Shown: positions 9,238-18,108 of the stretch, piece by piece
Position numbering within the stretch: the first letter of the stretch is position 1
Layout of the letters: every line of letters begins with the position of its first letter
DNA from: Eubacterium sp.
GTDB lineage: Bacteria > Bacillota > Clostridia > Lachnospirales > Lachnospiraceae
Direction: 5' to 3'
Length of the DNA: 64,000 nt
NCBI GenBank assembly: GCA_017433825.1
Contig: JAFRGL010000019.1
Coordinates: 62,001-126,000, forward strand
Program-made: the position numbers and the translations under genes
Notes under the pieces: model-generated
Databases searched by the model: none
Seen by the model: only the letters and a program-made list of their open reading frames with translations
Told to the model about the DNA's origin: nothing

Positions 9238-10377
9238 TTATTTGAGTAAGTTGCCGCTGATAACCATCTGCTGTACCTGTGAGGTACCTTCGTAAATGGT
9301 GAATGTACGGCAGTCACGATAGAATCTTTCAACCTTGTAATCCTTGGTATAGCCGTAGCCGCCGTGGATCTGGACAGCCTTGCCGGCAATTTCATTACAG
9401 GATTCGGAAGCGAAATATTTGGCCATGGAGCAGTATACGCCGGCATCCTTGGTTTCCTGGTCCTTCTTCTGGGCGGCAGCGTAGGTCAGCTCCTTGGCTG
9501 CGGAAAGCTTGGTCTGCATATCAGCCAGCATGAAGGCGATGGCCTGGAATTTGGCGATGGGACGTCCGAACTGCTTACGCTCTTTGGCGTATTTCACAGC
9601 TTCGTCCACGCAGCCCTGGGCTACGCCGATGGACTGAGCGGCAACGCCGAGACGGCCGCCGTCCAGTGTCTTCATGGCATTGATAAAGCCCTTGTTCCTT
9701 TCGCCGAGCAGGCAGTCCTTCGGAACGCGTACGTCCTCGAGGATAACGTCTGTGGTGGCGCAGCCGATAAGGCCCATCTTCTTTTCCGCTTTACCGAAGG
9801 ATACGCCGGGCAGCTTCAGGTCTACGATAAAGGCGCTGATGCCCTTGTTGCCCTTGGTGATATCGGTTTTGGCGAAAACGATACAGTAGTCGGAGAGGGG
9901 AGCCATGGTGATGAAGGATTTACGGCCGTTCAGTACAAAACAGTCTTCCTCTTCCACAGCGATGGTGGTGGAACCGGCAGCATCGGAACCTGCGCCGGGC
10001 TCGGTCAGACCGAAGGCCATGCGCTTCTTGCCGGATGCGATGTCCGGAATGTATTTCATTTTCTGTTCTTCCGTACCGGAGAGCAGTAAGGGACCGCTTC
10101 CCAGGGAGTTATGCGCATTGGCATAAACGCTGGCGATGGGGCTGACGCGGCAGAACTCTTCCAGCATGATGACATATGCCAGATTGTCACCGCCCTGACC
10201 GCCGTATTCTACAGGAATCTTGGTGCCGAAGAAGCCGCATTCGGCCATCTTGTCAAGAATGTCCTGGGGAAAAACACCGGTCTCTTCAACTTCATCAAGG
10301 ATTTCTTTGGTAAATTCTTTCTCAGCGAAATCACGACAAAGTTTTCTGATTAATTCATGTTTTTCGTCAAAAATCAT
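9238..10377 (-). CDS. Short-chain acyl-CoA dehydrogenase (butyryl-CoA dehydrogenase-like)
   Basis: FAD enzyme that interconverts an acyl-CoA and its 2-enoyl-CoA. At 379 aa it matches the Bcd/AcdA family, with GLTEPGAGSDA (flavin/substrate region), FGRPIAKFQ and, near the C-terminus, YEGTSQVQ, where the Glu is the usual catalytic base. First gene of the operon with etfB and ferredoxin-etfA. In clostridia such a trio catalyses NADH-dependent enoyl-CoA reduction coupled to ferredoxin reduction. The acyl substrate cannot be deduced: it could be crotonyl-CoA or an aryl-acrylyl-CoA serving the neighbouring catabolic genes. Confidence 0.92.
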   Translation of the reverse strand: MIFDEKHELIRKLCRDFAEKEFTKEILDEVEETGVFPQDILDKMAECGFFGTKIPVEYGGQGGDNLAYVIMLEEFCRVSPIASVYANAHNSLGSGPLLLSGTEEQKMKYIPDIASGKKRMAFGLTEPGAGSDAAGSTTIAVEEEDCFVLNGRKSFITMAPLSDYCIVFAKTDITKGNKGISAFIVDLKLPGVSFGKAEKKMGLIGCATTDVILEDVRVPKDCLLGERNKGFINAMKTLDGGRLGVAAQSIGVAQGCVDEAVKYAKERKQFGRPIAKFQAIAFMLADMQTKLSAAKELTYAAAQKKDQETKDAGVYCSMAKYFASESCNEIAGKAVQIHGGYGYTKDYKVERFYRDCRTFTIYEGTSQVQQMVISGNLLK

Positions 10378-10416
10378 TCCTCATACCTCCATAGGGCATT
10401 TTTATATGCAGTGTTA

Positions 10417-10425
10417 TTGTGCACT
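10417..10425 (-). promoter_or_regulatory. Candidate operator AGTGCACAA, acd-etf promoter
   Basis: AGTGCACAA (minus strand) sits right after the -10 box, inside a wider TTATTG/CAATAA inverted repeat (10414-10431). The same 9-mer occurs in sense orientation in the first GRE promoter at 12343-12351, with similar bases around it. Both flank the PucR-family gene, so it may bind that regulator. This is inference. Confidence 0.35.
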
Positions 10426-10431
10426 CAATAA

Positions 10432-10460
10432 AATATATCATATCGGACCGCTTCAATCAA
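10432..10460 (-). promoter_or_regulatory. Promoter of acyl-CoA dehydrogenase-etf operon
   Basis: On the minus strand TTGATT (10460-10455) and TATATT (10437-10432) are 17 bases apart, with TGA making the -10 extended. The predicted start falls just downstream, about 45 bases before the coding sequence. Confidence 0.6.
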
Positions 10461-10485
10461 GTAAATAAGCGGAATCGGGACAAAA

Positions 10486-10524
10486 AAAGAACAGTTGTTT
10501 TCGTAAGAAAAACAACTGTTCTTT
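10486..10524 (-). terminator. Terminator of the PucR-family gene
   Basis: A perfect 16-base stem (10486-10501 with 10509-10524) is followed on the minus strand by a run of T. It starts 18 bases after the regulator's stop codon. Confidence 0.9.
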
Positions 10525-10541
10525 GCACATTTTAACGGAAA

Positions 10542-12137
10542 TCAGATGAATTCGTCGCCCTCATCGTAGTTGAGGTGCTTTTCGGTGCCGTTCTCCAGAT
10601 TAGGATTCTTTTGAATCAGTTCCATAATCTTTTCGGCAATGATGAAGTCGAACATGCAGTCATAATTGTCGAAGTCGATATCCACCTGCTCGGTAATCCG
10701 GTTGATACGGTATTTTAAGGTGTTGTAATGCAGGTGCAGGTCATTTGCCGCGCTGGTGATGTCCTGGCGGTGATGGATGAAGGTGAAGAGGGTTTCCACC
10801 AGGTTGCTGCCTTTCTTGCGGTCGATGTCCATCAGTGTGAGCAGGGCCTTGGGGAACAGTTCCTCCAGATAACAGTAATCCTGGAAATGAAGGAACAGAT
10901 GCTCCATTTTCAGCTGGTCGTAATCCACAAAGGGCGTCTTCATGTTGAAAATCTTGTGCATGTCCAGACTGGCCATGGCCTGACGGCAGTAGCGCTTGAA
11001 GTAGACGTAGGATTCAAAAGGCAGGGACACGCCCGCCACCAGCTGGTTGGATTCCAGGAAGGACATGAAGGTGTCCAGCTGGGCATTCAGGACTTCGATA
11101 TTGATGACGCAGACCACCAGGTTGTTGTAGAAGGTGATGACCGGCGTATTGAAAATCTGCTTCAGCTGCCGTTTCAAAAAATGCAGCTTGTCGATGGTGG
11201 TAAGGTAAGTATCGTATTTGATGGCGATGGCCTTCATGGGCGTGTCGCTTTCCATGTGGTAAAGGGACACACGCTGCTGGATGGCGTCGGGAGCAACAAT
11301 CCTGTCTTCCAGCATATCTGTCAGGAAGTCCTCGATCTGAATCCTGGACAGCGGAAGCCGGGGCAGGGAATCGCCTAAGGCTATAGCCAGGAAGCCCGCC
11401 AGAATCAGGAGGTAATTCTTCTCAATAAAGGTGATCGGGTGGTTGTATTCGAAAAGCTTGAGATACCCTAAAAGCTGGCCGCCCCTGGCAACCCGGGCGG
11501 AGACGATGGAGGAATCCACGAAATTCTTCTCCTCGTGGTCCAGACGCACCAGGCCCGGAAAATCCTCGTCCGCGTACTGGTAGGTTTCCGTGATCAGTTC
11601 ATTTAAGAATTCGTTCGGCAGGTGTTTGTTCTTCAGGCAGAAGCTTAAGACGGAATCGTCGATATCTTCATAGGCACCGGCATAATACTGCAGGGAAAAG
11701 GCGGTATCCACGAAGACAATGGGGTTGTTTAAGGAACTGTAGCCGGCATCCAGAATCTTCTGCGGACCTGCCTCCTGATAGCACAGCTGCATCAGCTGGT
11801 AGGCGTAGTTGCTGATCTTCGCCTGCTCGTCAAACAGATGCTGGATGTCAATCTTCAGCTGCTGGAAAAGATCCGGGTCCTTGGTAAGGATCATGTTCAG
11901 GTTGATGGCCTTCTGGCATTCTTCGGGAAGCGCGGTGTCCTCCAGCACCAGAAGCGTCTTGTCATCCAGGTTTTTGAACTGTTTCAGTTTGGAGGACTTC
12001 AAAGCGTAGATATATTCGGAAGACAGCTGTTTGGGAATATAATCCCAGAAGTTTATCAGCACTCTTTCAGAATTCGGCGTAATGATTTTTGCCCGGCCTG
12101 CAACTACTTTACAAACGCTTGAAAAATATATACTCAT
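10542..12137 (-). CDS. PucR/CdaR-family transcriptional regulator
   Basis: The 531 aa protein carries, near residues 445-490, the C-terminal helix-turn-helix of the PucR family (HHRQDITSAANDLHLHYNT followed by LKYRINRI). The long N-terminal part has no motif I can name and probably senses a small molecule. PucR-type proteins usually activate catabolic genes near them. It is transcribed away from the first GRE gene and lies immediately behind the acd-etf operon, so both are candidate targets, supported by the shared AGTGCACAA motif. The effector is unknown. Confidence 0.85.
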   Translation of the reverse strand: MSIYFSSVCKVVAGRAKIITPNSERVLINFWDYIPKQLSSEYIYALKSSKLKQFKNLDDKTLLVLEDTALPEECQKAINLNMILTKDPDLFQQLKIDIQHLFDEQAKISNYAYQLMQLCYQEAGPQKILDAGYSSLNNPIVFVDTAFSLQYYAGAYEDIDDSVLSFCLKNKHLPNEFLNELITETYQYADEDFPGLVRLDHEEKNFVDSSIVSARVARGGQLLGYLKLFEYNHPITFIEKNYLLILAGFLAIALGDSLPRLPLSRIQIEDFLTDMLEDRIVAPDAIQQRVSLYHMESDTPMKAIAIKYDTYLTTIDKLHFLKRQLKQIFNTPVITFYNNLVVCVINIEVLNAQLDTFMSFLESNQLVAGVSLPFESYVYFKRYCRQAMASLDMHKIFNMKTPFVDYDQLKMEHLFLHFQDYCYLEELFPKALLTLMDIDRKKGSNLVETLFTFIHHRQDITSAANDLHLHYNTLKYRINRITEQVDIDFDNYDCMFDFIIAEKIMELIQKNPNLENGTEKHLNYDEGDEFI

Positions 12138-12375
12138 CTTTAGGAACCTCCTTTGGCAGTATTATATAAAATAAGAAAGGCAAAAGCAAATGGATTTTAT
12201 AAAAAAATGCAAAAGGAAGGTAAAATAACGATAATAATACTCATTTCCATTGCTCTGGACAGGGAAACGAACTATTGGATTTTCCGAAAACACGCACACA
12301 CAAAAAGAGAATTTAATGGTAAAATATAATAGAATTATTATAAGTGCACAAAGAACTGTTTGGGAGGAGAAGAAA
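12138..12375. promoter_or_regulatory. Divergent regulatory region, PucR gene and first GRE
   Basis: This 238-base AT-rich spacer holds an extended -10 (TGGTAAAAT, 12317-12325), an overlapping TATAAT (12325-12330), an inverted repeat TATAATA/TATTATA (12325-12331 and 12336-12342) and the AGTGCACAA motif (12343-12351). No good -35 precedes either -10, which suits an activator-dependent promoter. GGGAGGAG at 12362-12369 is the GRE ribosome binding site. Confidence 0.5.
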
Positions 12376-14796
12376 ATGTATCAGAAAGCACCGATGACCG
12401 ACAGGGTAAAACGTATCCGCGAAAGATACCGCAATACGATACCCAACATCGACATCAACCGCTACAGGCTGGTGACAGAGTTTTACATGGAAAATCCCCA
12501 GCTGACCGGCATCCTGAAAAGGGCCAAAAACTTAAGAAACCTGTTTGAAAACATGCCCACCCCGGTATTCGAGGACGACCTCATCGTCGGCTTCCCCGGC
12601 ACCACCTACCGCTGCTGTGCGCTGTATCCGGAATTCAGCTTTAATTTCCTGATGAAGGATATCTTAAACGGCACGGTTATGAACCGGGACGTGGACCCCT
12701 ACACCATTCGTGACGAGGATCTGGAATATATTGCCAAAACCGGCGATTTCTGGCAGAAAAACTGCCACTCCGCCATCGTTACGGCATACCGTCCGGAAAT
12801 CGTGGAGACCCTGGCCAACAACGGCGTCATTTCCTTCGGCGCGCGTCCTTCCAGCGGCGGCCCGGTAGGCCATTTCTGCGGTAACCATTACAAGGCCGTT
12901 GACGTGGGCTTTGCGGCTGTGGCAGCGGAAGCAAGGGCGAAGATGGAGCAGATGGAAGAGGACGGTATCTTCGGACGGACCATTTACCAGTACAACTTCT
13001 ACCGCGCGGTGGATATCGTCTGCACCGGTATCATTCATTATACCGAAAGATACGCGAAGGAATGCGAACGTCAGGCGGCGGAGTGCAAGGATGAAGCCAG
13101 GAAGGCGGAGCTTTACGAGATGGCGGACTGTCTGAACTGGATTATGAAGAATCCAGCCAGAAATTTCCATGACGCGGTGCAGATCGTCTACATGTACCAG
13201 CTGGGTTTCATCCTGGATGCGCAGCTGCACGGCACCTCGCTGGGCCGTATCGACCAGTACACCGGCAAATACTATGAAAAGGATCTGGCGGAAGGAAAGA
13301 TTACACCGGAAAGAGGCCAGGAGCTTATCGACTGCTTTGCCCTGAAGCTTGCCGAGAACAACAAGGTTATGTTCGGCACCTCCAGTTCGGCACCCGGCTA
13401 TACATCCGGCCAGCTGATTACCATCGGCGGCGTGGACAAGGACGGCAACGATGCATCCAACCCGGTCACCTACTTTATGCTGCAGGCCAACAGCCGTATG
13501 TTCCTGCACGATCCGCCCATTGCCCTTCGTATTCATGACGGCACCCCGGATGATCTGTGGGAGGCTGCCATTGAGGCATCGAAGATGGCCGGCGGCGTGC
13601 CTTCCTACGAATATGACGGTGTGATTGTTCCCGCACTGATGGAAAGAGGGCTGTCCCTGGAGGATGCCAGGAACTATGCCCTGATGGGATGCGTGGAGCC
13701 CTGCGGCTGTGGTACGGAGTGGGCGGAACCCGGCGGAAGCGGCGGCGAGTCCTACATCAACATTGCCGTACTGCTCCTGATTGCCATCAACAACGGCGTG
13801 AATCCCCAGAAGCTGCCCGGCGGCGCGGAGCCGAAACGCACAGGCCTTCCCACCGGCTACCTGTACGAGATGAACAGCATCGAAGAGGTTATGGACGCGG
13901 TGGACAAGCAGATGAACTTCTTCTGCAAATGGCAGGCCAGCAATGTCAATTCCTGGGAATACTGCGCGGCATGGCATTATCCGCTGCCGCTGATGAGCGC
14001 GATGCAGGAAGGCTGTATGGAAAGCGGCAAGGACGTTATGTGGGGCGGTTCCAAATACAACTCCACCGGCAACTCCTGCGTAGGCGTGGGCAACCTCGGC
14101 GATTCCTTAAATATTATCAACCACATCTGCTTCGAGACGAAGAAAGCCACCACCAGGGAGCTTTACGATGCCCTGATGAACAACTGGGAAGGCTACGAAG
14201 AGCTCAGGCAGTATATTGTGGGCAAGGCACCGCATTACGGCAATGCCGATCCGGAAGTGGACAAGTTCATGAAATTTGCGGCTGACTGCTATGCGGACAA
14301 TATCAACCGCTGTTCCGGCCCCAGAGGAAATCATTTCCACGCAGGCTGCTATCCGGTAACCTTAAACGTATTGTACGGATATATGACCCCGGCAACGCCC
14401 GACGGCCGGAAAGCCGGAGAGCCCTTGACCGACGGTATTTCCCCGCTGCAGGGCCAGGATAAGGGAGGCCCCCTTACCACCATCAACTCCCTGCTGTGCT
14501 TCGACCAGCTGAAATACTCCAACGGCACGCTGTGCAACATGAAATTCCACCCGACGGCCCTGAACCGTGAAGACGGCTGGAAGAAGCTGCGCGACGTCAT
14601 GGCGACTTATTTTTCGGGCGGCGGCATGGAGCTGCAGCTGAACATCGTTTCCGCGGACACCCTGCGTGATGCCCAGGACCATCCGGAAAACTACAAGGAT
14701 CTGGTTGTCCGTGTGGCAGGCTTTTCCGCCTACTTCGTGGAAGTGTTCAAGGATTCCCAGGACGACCTTATCCGCAGGACGGAGATGAACGTATAA
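12376..14796 (+). CDS. Glycyl radical enzyme 1 (PFL/dehydratase superfamily), CGCG subtype
   Basis: An 806 aa oxygen-sensitive radical enzyme: an activase makes a radical on a C-terminal glycine, which passes to an active-site cysteine. The cysteine is Cys439 in GCVEPCGCGTEW, with Glu441 two residues on as in dehydratase, CutC-like and decarboxylase GREs; the radical glycine is Gly782 in VRVAGFSAYF, 24 residues from the end. TPDGRKAGEPL is another family landmark. The start is taken at MYQKAP behind GGGAGGAG; an in-frame ATG 42 codons upstream has no such site. There is no N-terminal encapsulation peptide. It forms an operon with the next GRE (42-base gap). Substrate unknown; pyruvate formate-lyase is excluded by lack of the Cys-Cys pair. 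Confidence 0.93.
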   Translation: MYQKAPMTDRVKRIRERYRNTIPNIDINRYRLVTEFYMENPQLTGILKRAKNLRNLFENMPTPVFEDDLIVGFPGTTYRCCALYPEFSFNFLMKDILNGTVMNRDVDPYTIRDEDLEYIAKTGDFWQKNCHSAIVTAYRPEIVETLANNGVISFGARPSSGGPVGHFCGNHYKAVDVGFAAVAAEARAKMEQMEEDGIFGRTIYQYNFYRAVDIVCTGIIHYTERYAKECERQAAECKDEARKAELYEMADCLNWIMKNPARNFHDAVQIVYMYQLGFILDAQLHGTSLGRIDQYTGKYYEKDLAEGKITPERGQELIDCFALKLAENNKVMFGTSSSAPGYTSGQLITIGGVDKDGNDASNPVTYFMLQANSRMFLHDPPIALRIHDGTPDDLWEAAIEASKMAGGVPSYEYDGVIVPALMERGLSLEDARNYALMGCVEPCGCGTEWAEPGGSGGESYINIAVLLLIAINNGVNPQKLPGGAEPKRTGLPTGYLYEMNSIEEVMDAVDKQMNFFCKWQASNVNSWEYCAAWHYPLPLMSAMQEGCMESGKDVMWGGSKYNSTGNSCVGVGNLGDSLNIINHICFETKKATTRELYDALMNNWEGYEELRQYIVGKAPHYGNADPEVDKFMKFAADCYADNINRCSGPRGNHFHAGCYPVTLNVLYGYMTPATPDGRKAGEPLTDGISPLQGQDKGGPLTTINSLLCFDQLKYSNGTLCNMKFHPTALNREDGWKKLRDVMATYFSGGGMELQLNIVSADTLRDAQDHPENYKDLVVRVAGFSAYFVEVFKDSQDDLIRRTEMNV
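12943..13014 (+). repeat. 72-base tract identical between GRE 1 and GRE 2
   Basis: Bases 12943-13014 are identical to 15406-15477, including all synonymous positions, while the sequences on both sides differ at many third positions. That pattern fits gene conversion between the tandem genes. Confidence 0.8.
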
Positions 14797-14838
14797 ACAT
14801 ACATAGCAGTACATTTTATATATTCAGGAGGAGACATT

Positions 14839-17259
14839 ATGTATCAGAAAGCACCGATTTCCGATCGGGTGGCCAGAATCCGGGAGAGATACCGCAATAC
14901 CAGGCCGAAGATCGACATCCACCGTTACAGACTGGTGACGGAGTTCTACATGGAGAATCCCCAGCTGACCGGCATCTTAAAGAGAGCCAAGAACCTGAGG
15001 AACATCTTTGAGAACATGCCTACCCCGGTTTTTGAAGACGACCTGATCGTCGGCTTCCCCGGCACTACCTACCGCTGCTGCGCGCTGTATCCGGAGTTTT
15101 CCTTCCGGATGCTGTTAAGCAACTTAAGGGACGGCACCATCATGAACCGGGACGTGGACCCCTATGACATTGACCCGGAAGATCTGCAGTACGTACTTGA
15201 CACCGGCGATTTCTGGGTAAAGAACTGCCATTCCGCCGTCGCATCCGAGTACCTTCCCAGGGAAAATGCGAAATTTGACGGCAACGGCGTTATTTCCTTC
15301 GGTATCCGCGGCAACTGCTCCGCGCCGGTGGGCCATTTCTGCGGCAACCACTACAAGGCTGTTGACGTGGGTTTTGCAGCCGTAGCGGCGGAAGCAAGGG
15401 CAAAAATGGAGCAGATGGAAGAGGACGGTATCTTCGGACGGACCATTTACCAGTACAACTTCTACCGTGCCGTTGACATCGTCTGCACCGGTATTATCCA
15501 CTATACCGAGCGTTATGCCAAAGAGTGTGAGCGCCAGGCGGCGGAGTGCAAGGATGAAGCCAGGAAAGCAGAGCTTTTAGAGATGGCGGACTGCCTGAAC
15601 TGGATTATGAAGAACCCGGCCCGTAACTTCCATGACGCGGTACAGATAGTGTACATGTACCAGCTGGGCTTCATGCTGGATGCGCAGCTGCACGGCACAT
15701 CCCTTGGCCGTGTGGACCAGTACGTAGGCAAATATTATGAAAAGGATCTGGCGGAAGGAAAGATTACACCCGAACGCGGCCAGGAAATCATCGACTGCTT
15801 TGCCTTAAAGCTTGCCGAGAACAATAAGGTTGTGGCGGGCACCACCTCCGCAAACCCGGGCTATACTTCCGGACAGCTGCAGACCATCGGCGGTGTGGAC
15901 GCGGACGGCAATGATGCCTCCAATCCGGTTACCTACATGGTACTGCAGGCCAACAGCCGTCTGTTCCTGCACGATCCGCCCATTGCCCTGCGTATTCATG
16001 ACGGTACGCCGGATGATCTGTGGGAGGCTGCCATCGAGGCTTCGAAGATGGCCGGCGGCGTGCCTTCCTACGAGTATGACGGTGTCATTATCCCTGCACT
16101 GATGGAAAGGGGCCTGACCCTGGAGGATGCCAGGAACTATGCCCTGATGGGCTGCGTGGAGCCCTGCGGCTGCGGCACAGAGTGGGCGGAGCCCGGCGGC
16201 ACCGGCGGTGAATCCTACATCAACATTGCGGTACTTCTGTTAATTGCCATCAACAACGGCGTCAATCCCTTCAGAAGGCCCGGCGCACCGGAACCCAGAC
16301 GTACCGGCAAACCCACCGGCTACCTGTATGAGATGAACAGCATTGAAGAAGTCATGAACGCAGTAAATATCCAGATGGAATATTTCTGCAAATGGCAGTG
16401 CTGCAACGTCAATGCCTGGGAGTATTCCGCAGCCTGGCATTATCCGCTGCCGCTGATGAGCGCCATGCAGGTCGGCTGTATGGAAAGCGGCAAGGACGTT
16501 ATGTGGGGCGGCTCCAAGTACAACTCCACCTGCAACTCCTGTGTCGGCGTGGGCAACCTTGGCGATTCCCTGCATATGATCGACTATCTCTGCTTCAAGA
16601 CGAAGAAATGCACCACAAGGGAACTGTACGATGCTTTGATGAACAACTGGGAAGGCTATGAGGAACTGCACCAGTTTATCGTCGGCAGGGCGCCGCATTA
16701 TGGCAATGCCGATCCGGAAGTGGACAAATACATGAAATGGGCTGCCGACTGCTACGCAGACAACATCAACCGCTGCTCCGGCCCCAGAGGAAACCATTTC
16801 CATGCGGGCTGCTACCCGGTAACCTTAAACGTGCTGTACGGCTATGCCACTCCGGCAACCCCGGACGGCCGGAAAGCGGGCGATCCGCTGGCTGACGGCA
16901 TTTCCCCGCTGCAGGGCCAGGATAAGGGAGGCCCCCTTACCACCATCAACTCCCTGTTGTGCTTCGACCAGACGAAGTATTCCAACGGAACCTTATGCAA
17001 CATGAAATTCCATCCCACAGCCCTGAACAGGGAGGACGGCTGGAAGAAACTCAGAGACGTTATGCAGACCTACTTCTCGGGCGGCGGCATGGAGCTGCAG
17101 CTGAACATCGTTTCCGCCGACACCCTGCGGGATGCCCAGGAGCATCCGGAAAACTACAGGGACCTTGTCGTCCGTGTGGCCGGCTTCTCCGCATACTTCG
17201 TGGAAGTGTTCAAGGATTCCCAGGATGATCTGATCAGACGTACGGAGATGAGCGTGTAA
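14839..17259 (+). CDS. Glycyl radical enzyme 2, CGCG subtype
   Basis: 806 aa, same length as its upstream neighbour and its closest relative here. Cys439 lies in GCVEPCGCGTEWAEPGG, Glu441 follows, and the radical site is Gly782. The region between the N-terminal block and residue 165 differs most (for example FGIRGNCSAPVGHF against FGARPSSGGPVGHF), the pattern expected for a changed substrate pocket on a conserved barrel. A 72-base stretch is identical to GRE 1, suggesting recent duplication or gene conversion. AGGAGGAG precedes the ATG. Probably transcribed with GRE 1; a terminator follows at 17294. Confidence 0.93.
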   Translation: MYQKAPISDRVARIRERYRNTRPKIDIHRYRLVTEFYMENPQLTGILKRAKNLRNIFENMPTPVFEDDLIVGFPGTTYRCCALYPEFSFRMLLSNLRDGTIMNRDVDPYDIDPEDLQYVLDTGDFWVKNCHSAVASEYLPRENAKFDGNGVISFGIRGNCSAPVGHFCGNHYKAVDVGFAAVAAEARAKMEQMEEDGIFGRTIYQYNFYRAVDIVCTGIIHYTERYAKECERQAAECKDEARKAELLEMADCLNWIMKNPARNFHDAVQIVYMYQLGFMLDAQLHGTSLGRVDQYVGKYYEKDLAEGKITPERGQEIIDCFALKLAENNKVVAGTTSANPGYTSGQLQTIGGVDADGNDASNPVTYMVLQANSRLFLHDPPIALRIHDGTPDDLWEAAIEASKMAGGVPSYEYDGVIIPALMERGLTLEDARNYALMGCVEPCGCGTEWAEPGGTGGESYINIAVLLLIAINNGVNPFRRPGAPEPRRTGKPTGYLYEMNSIEEVMNAVNIQMEYFCKWQCCNVNAWEYSAAWHYPLPLMSAMQVGCMESGKDVMWGGSKYNSTCNSCVGVGNLGDSLHMIDYLCFKTKKCTTRELYDALMNNWEGYEELHQFIVGRAPHYGNADPEVDKYMKWAADCYADNINRCSGPRGNHFHAGCYPVTLNVLYGYATPATPDGRKAGDPLADGISPLQGQDKGGPLTTINSLLCFDQTKYSNGTLCNMKFHPTALNREDGWKKLRDVMQTYFSGGGMELQLNIVSADTLRDAQEHPENYRDLVVRVAGFSAYFVEVFKDSQDDLIRRTEMSV

Positions 17260-17293
17260 GCACACTTAAGAATTGAAAGAAACAATAAGAAAT

Positions 17294-17316
17294 GCCCCGG
17301 CCTGTCCGGGGCGTTT
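17294..17316. terminator. Terminator between GRE 2 and the mazF-like gene
   Basis: GCCCCGG (17294-17300) pairs with CCGGGGC (17306-17312), followed by GTTTCT. It lies between convergent genes. Confidence 0.7.
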
Positions 17317-17631
17317 CTAAATTGAAAAAGGATAATAATCAAAAATCCCCTGCACCGCATCAGAGATATTCTGTATCTGTTCGAAGGACAGATGTGAAAC
17401 AGATTTGTAAAATCTGGCATTTGTATCCAGACTTCGCAGCTGTTCAAGCAGCGCGATACCGGTAAATCCGTCTGCGGTGACGGGAATGTGCAATGCGTCT
17501 TTTGATGCTTTTTTCAGGAGGGGGCAGGCGATTACCATGCCGGTCCGGTTGAAGAAGTCCTTGCTGAGCACCAGAATATCCACTGACGGGGAGGAGAGGT
17601 GAAGAATATCGCCTTGCTGTATCGTTTTCAT
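17317..17631 (-). CDS. MazF/PemK-like toxin
   Basis: A 104 aa protein resembling MazF-type endoribonuclease toxins: an N-terminal GDILHL strand, then ILVLSKDFFNRTGMVIACPL and a TGIALLEQLRSLD segment, matching the core strands of the fold and the usual promoter-of-interface region. It is shorter between the first two strands than typical MazF. It begins directly at the last base of the upstream mazE-like gene with no spacer, the normal antitoxin-toxin order. Expected role: cleavage of mRNA when the antitoxin is lost. Confidence 0.75.
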   Translation of the reverse strand: MKTIQQGDILHLSSPSVDILVLSKDFFNRTGMVIACPLLKKASKDALHIPVTADGFTGIALLEQLRSLDTNARFYKSVSHLSFEQIQNISDAVQGIFDYYPFSI

Positions 17632-17874
17632 TTACCACATTTCCTTTCCCTGGGGCTCTCCCCATTCATATTCCTCGTAAGGACCCAGCGTCCCGCCAAA
17701 CTCTTTTGCACGTTCTTCCAGCGTCCGGTGTACGAAAACCTTCTCCAGAATGATCTTTCCGTTTTCCGTCGATATCTTCAGCATATCATTAACTGAAATC
17801 CCCAAAGACGCTGTCAGCTTTTTAGGCAGACGTATCCCCTGTGCGTTTCCCCATTTTACCAGTTGAATCTCCAT
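17632..17874 (-). CDS. MazE-like AbrB-fold antitoxin
   Basis: An 80 aa protein starting MEIQLVKWGNAQGIRLPKK, the DNA-binding swapped-hairpin (AbrB/SpoVT) signature of MazE. The C-terminal tail (EYEWGEPQGKEMW) is acidic and aromatic, as in toxin-wrapping MazE tails. The start is the ATG at 17874 behind AGGAGG; a longer reading would add 40 hydrophobic residues without a ribosome site. Likely autorepressor of its own operon: TATAC-rich dyad sequence lies at about 17890-17920. Confidence 0.82.
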   Translation of the reverse strand: MEIQLVKWGNAQGIRLPKKLTASLGISVNDMLKISTENGKIILEKVFVHRTLEERAKEFGGTLGPYEEYEWGEPQGKEMW

Positions 17875-18056
17875 GAAACAGCCTCCTGTATATCCATAGT
17901 ATATACAGTATAACAAACGAATTATGAAAACACAATATATTATTTCAAGCTTAACACAGAATCTGCCTGCCGGTCTGTGACGGTACGGAAACATAGAAGA
18001 AATTCTCGAACATTAATCCCCTGCGACTGATACTGACATTTTGAAAGGAATGTAAG

Positions 18057-18085
18057 TTTACACTGTAAGCATTATTCTTTATAAT
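18057..18085 (+). promoter_or_regulatory. Sigma-A type promoter
   Basis: TTTACA (18057-18062) and TATAAT (18080-18085) are 17 bases apart, just before the gene starting at 18109. Confidence 0.75.
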
Positions 18086-18108
18086 TAATCCGATGGAGGA
18101 TGCAGGCG

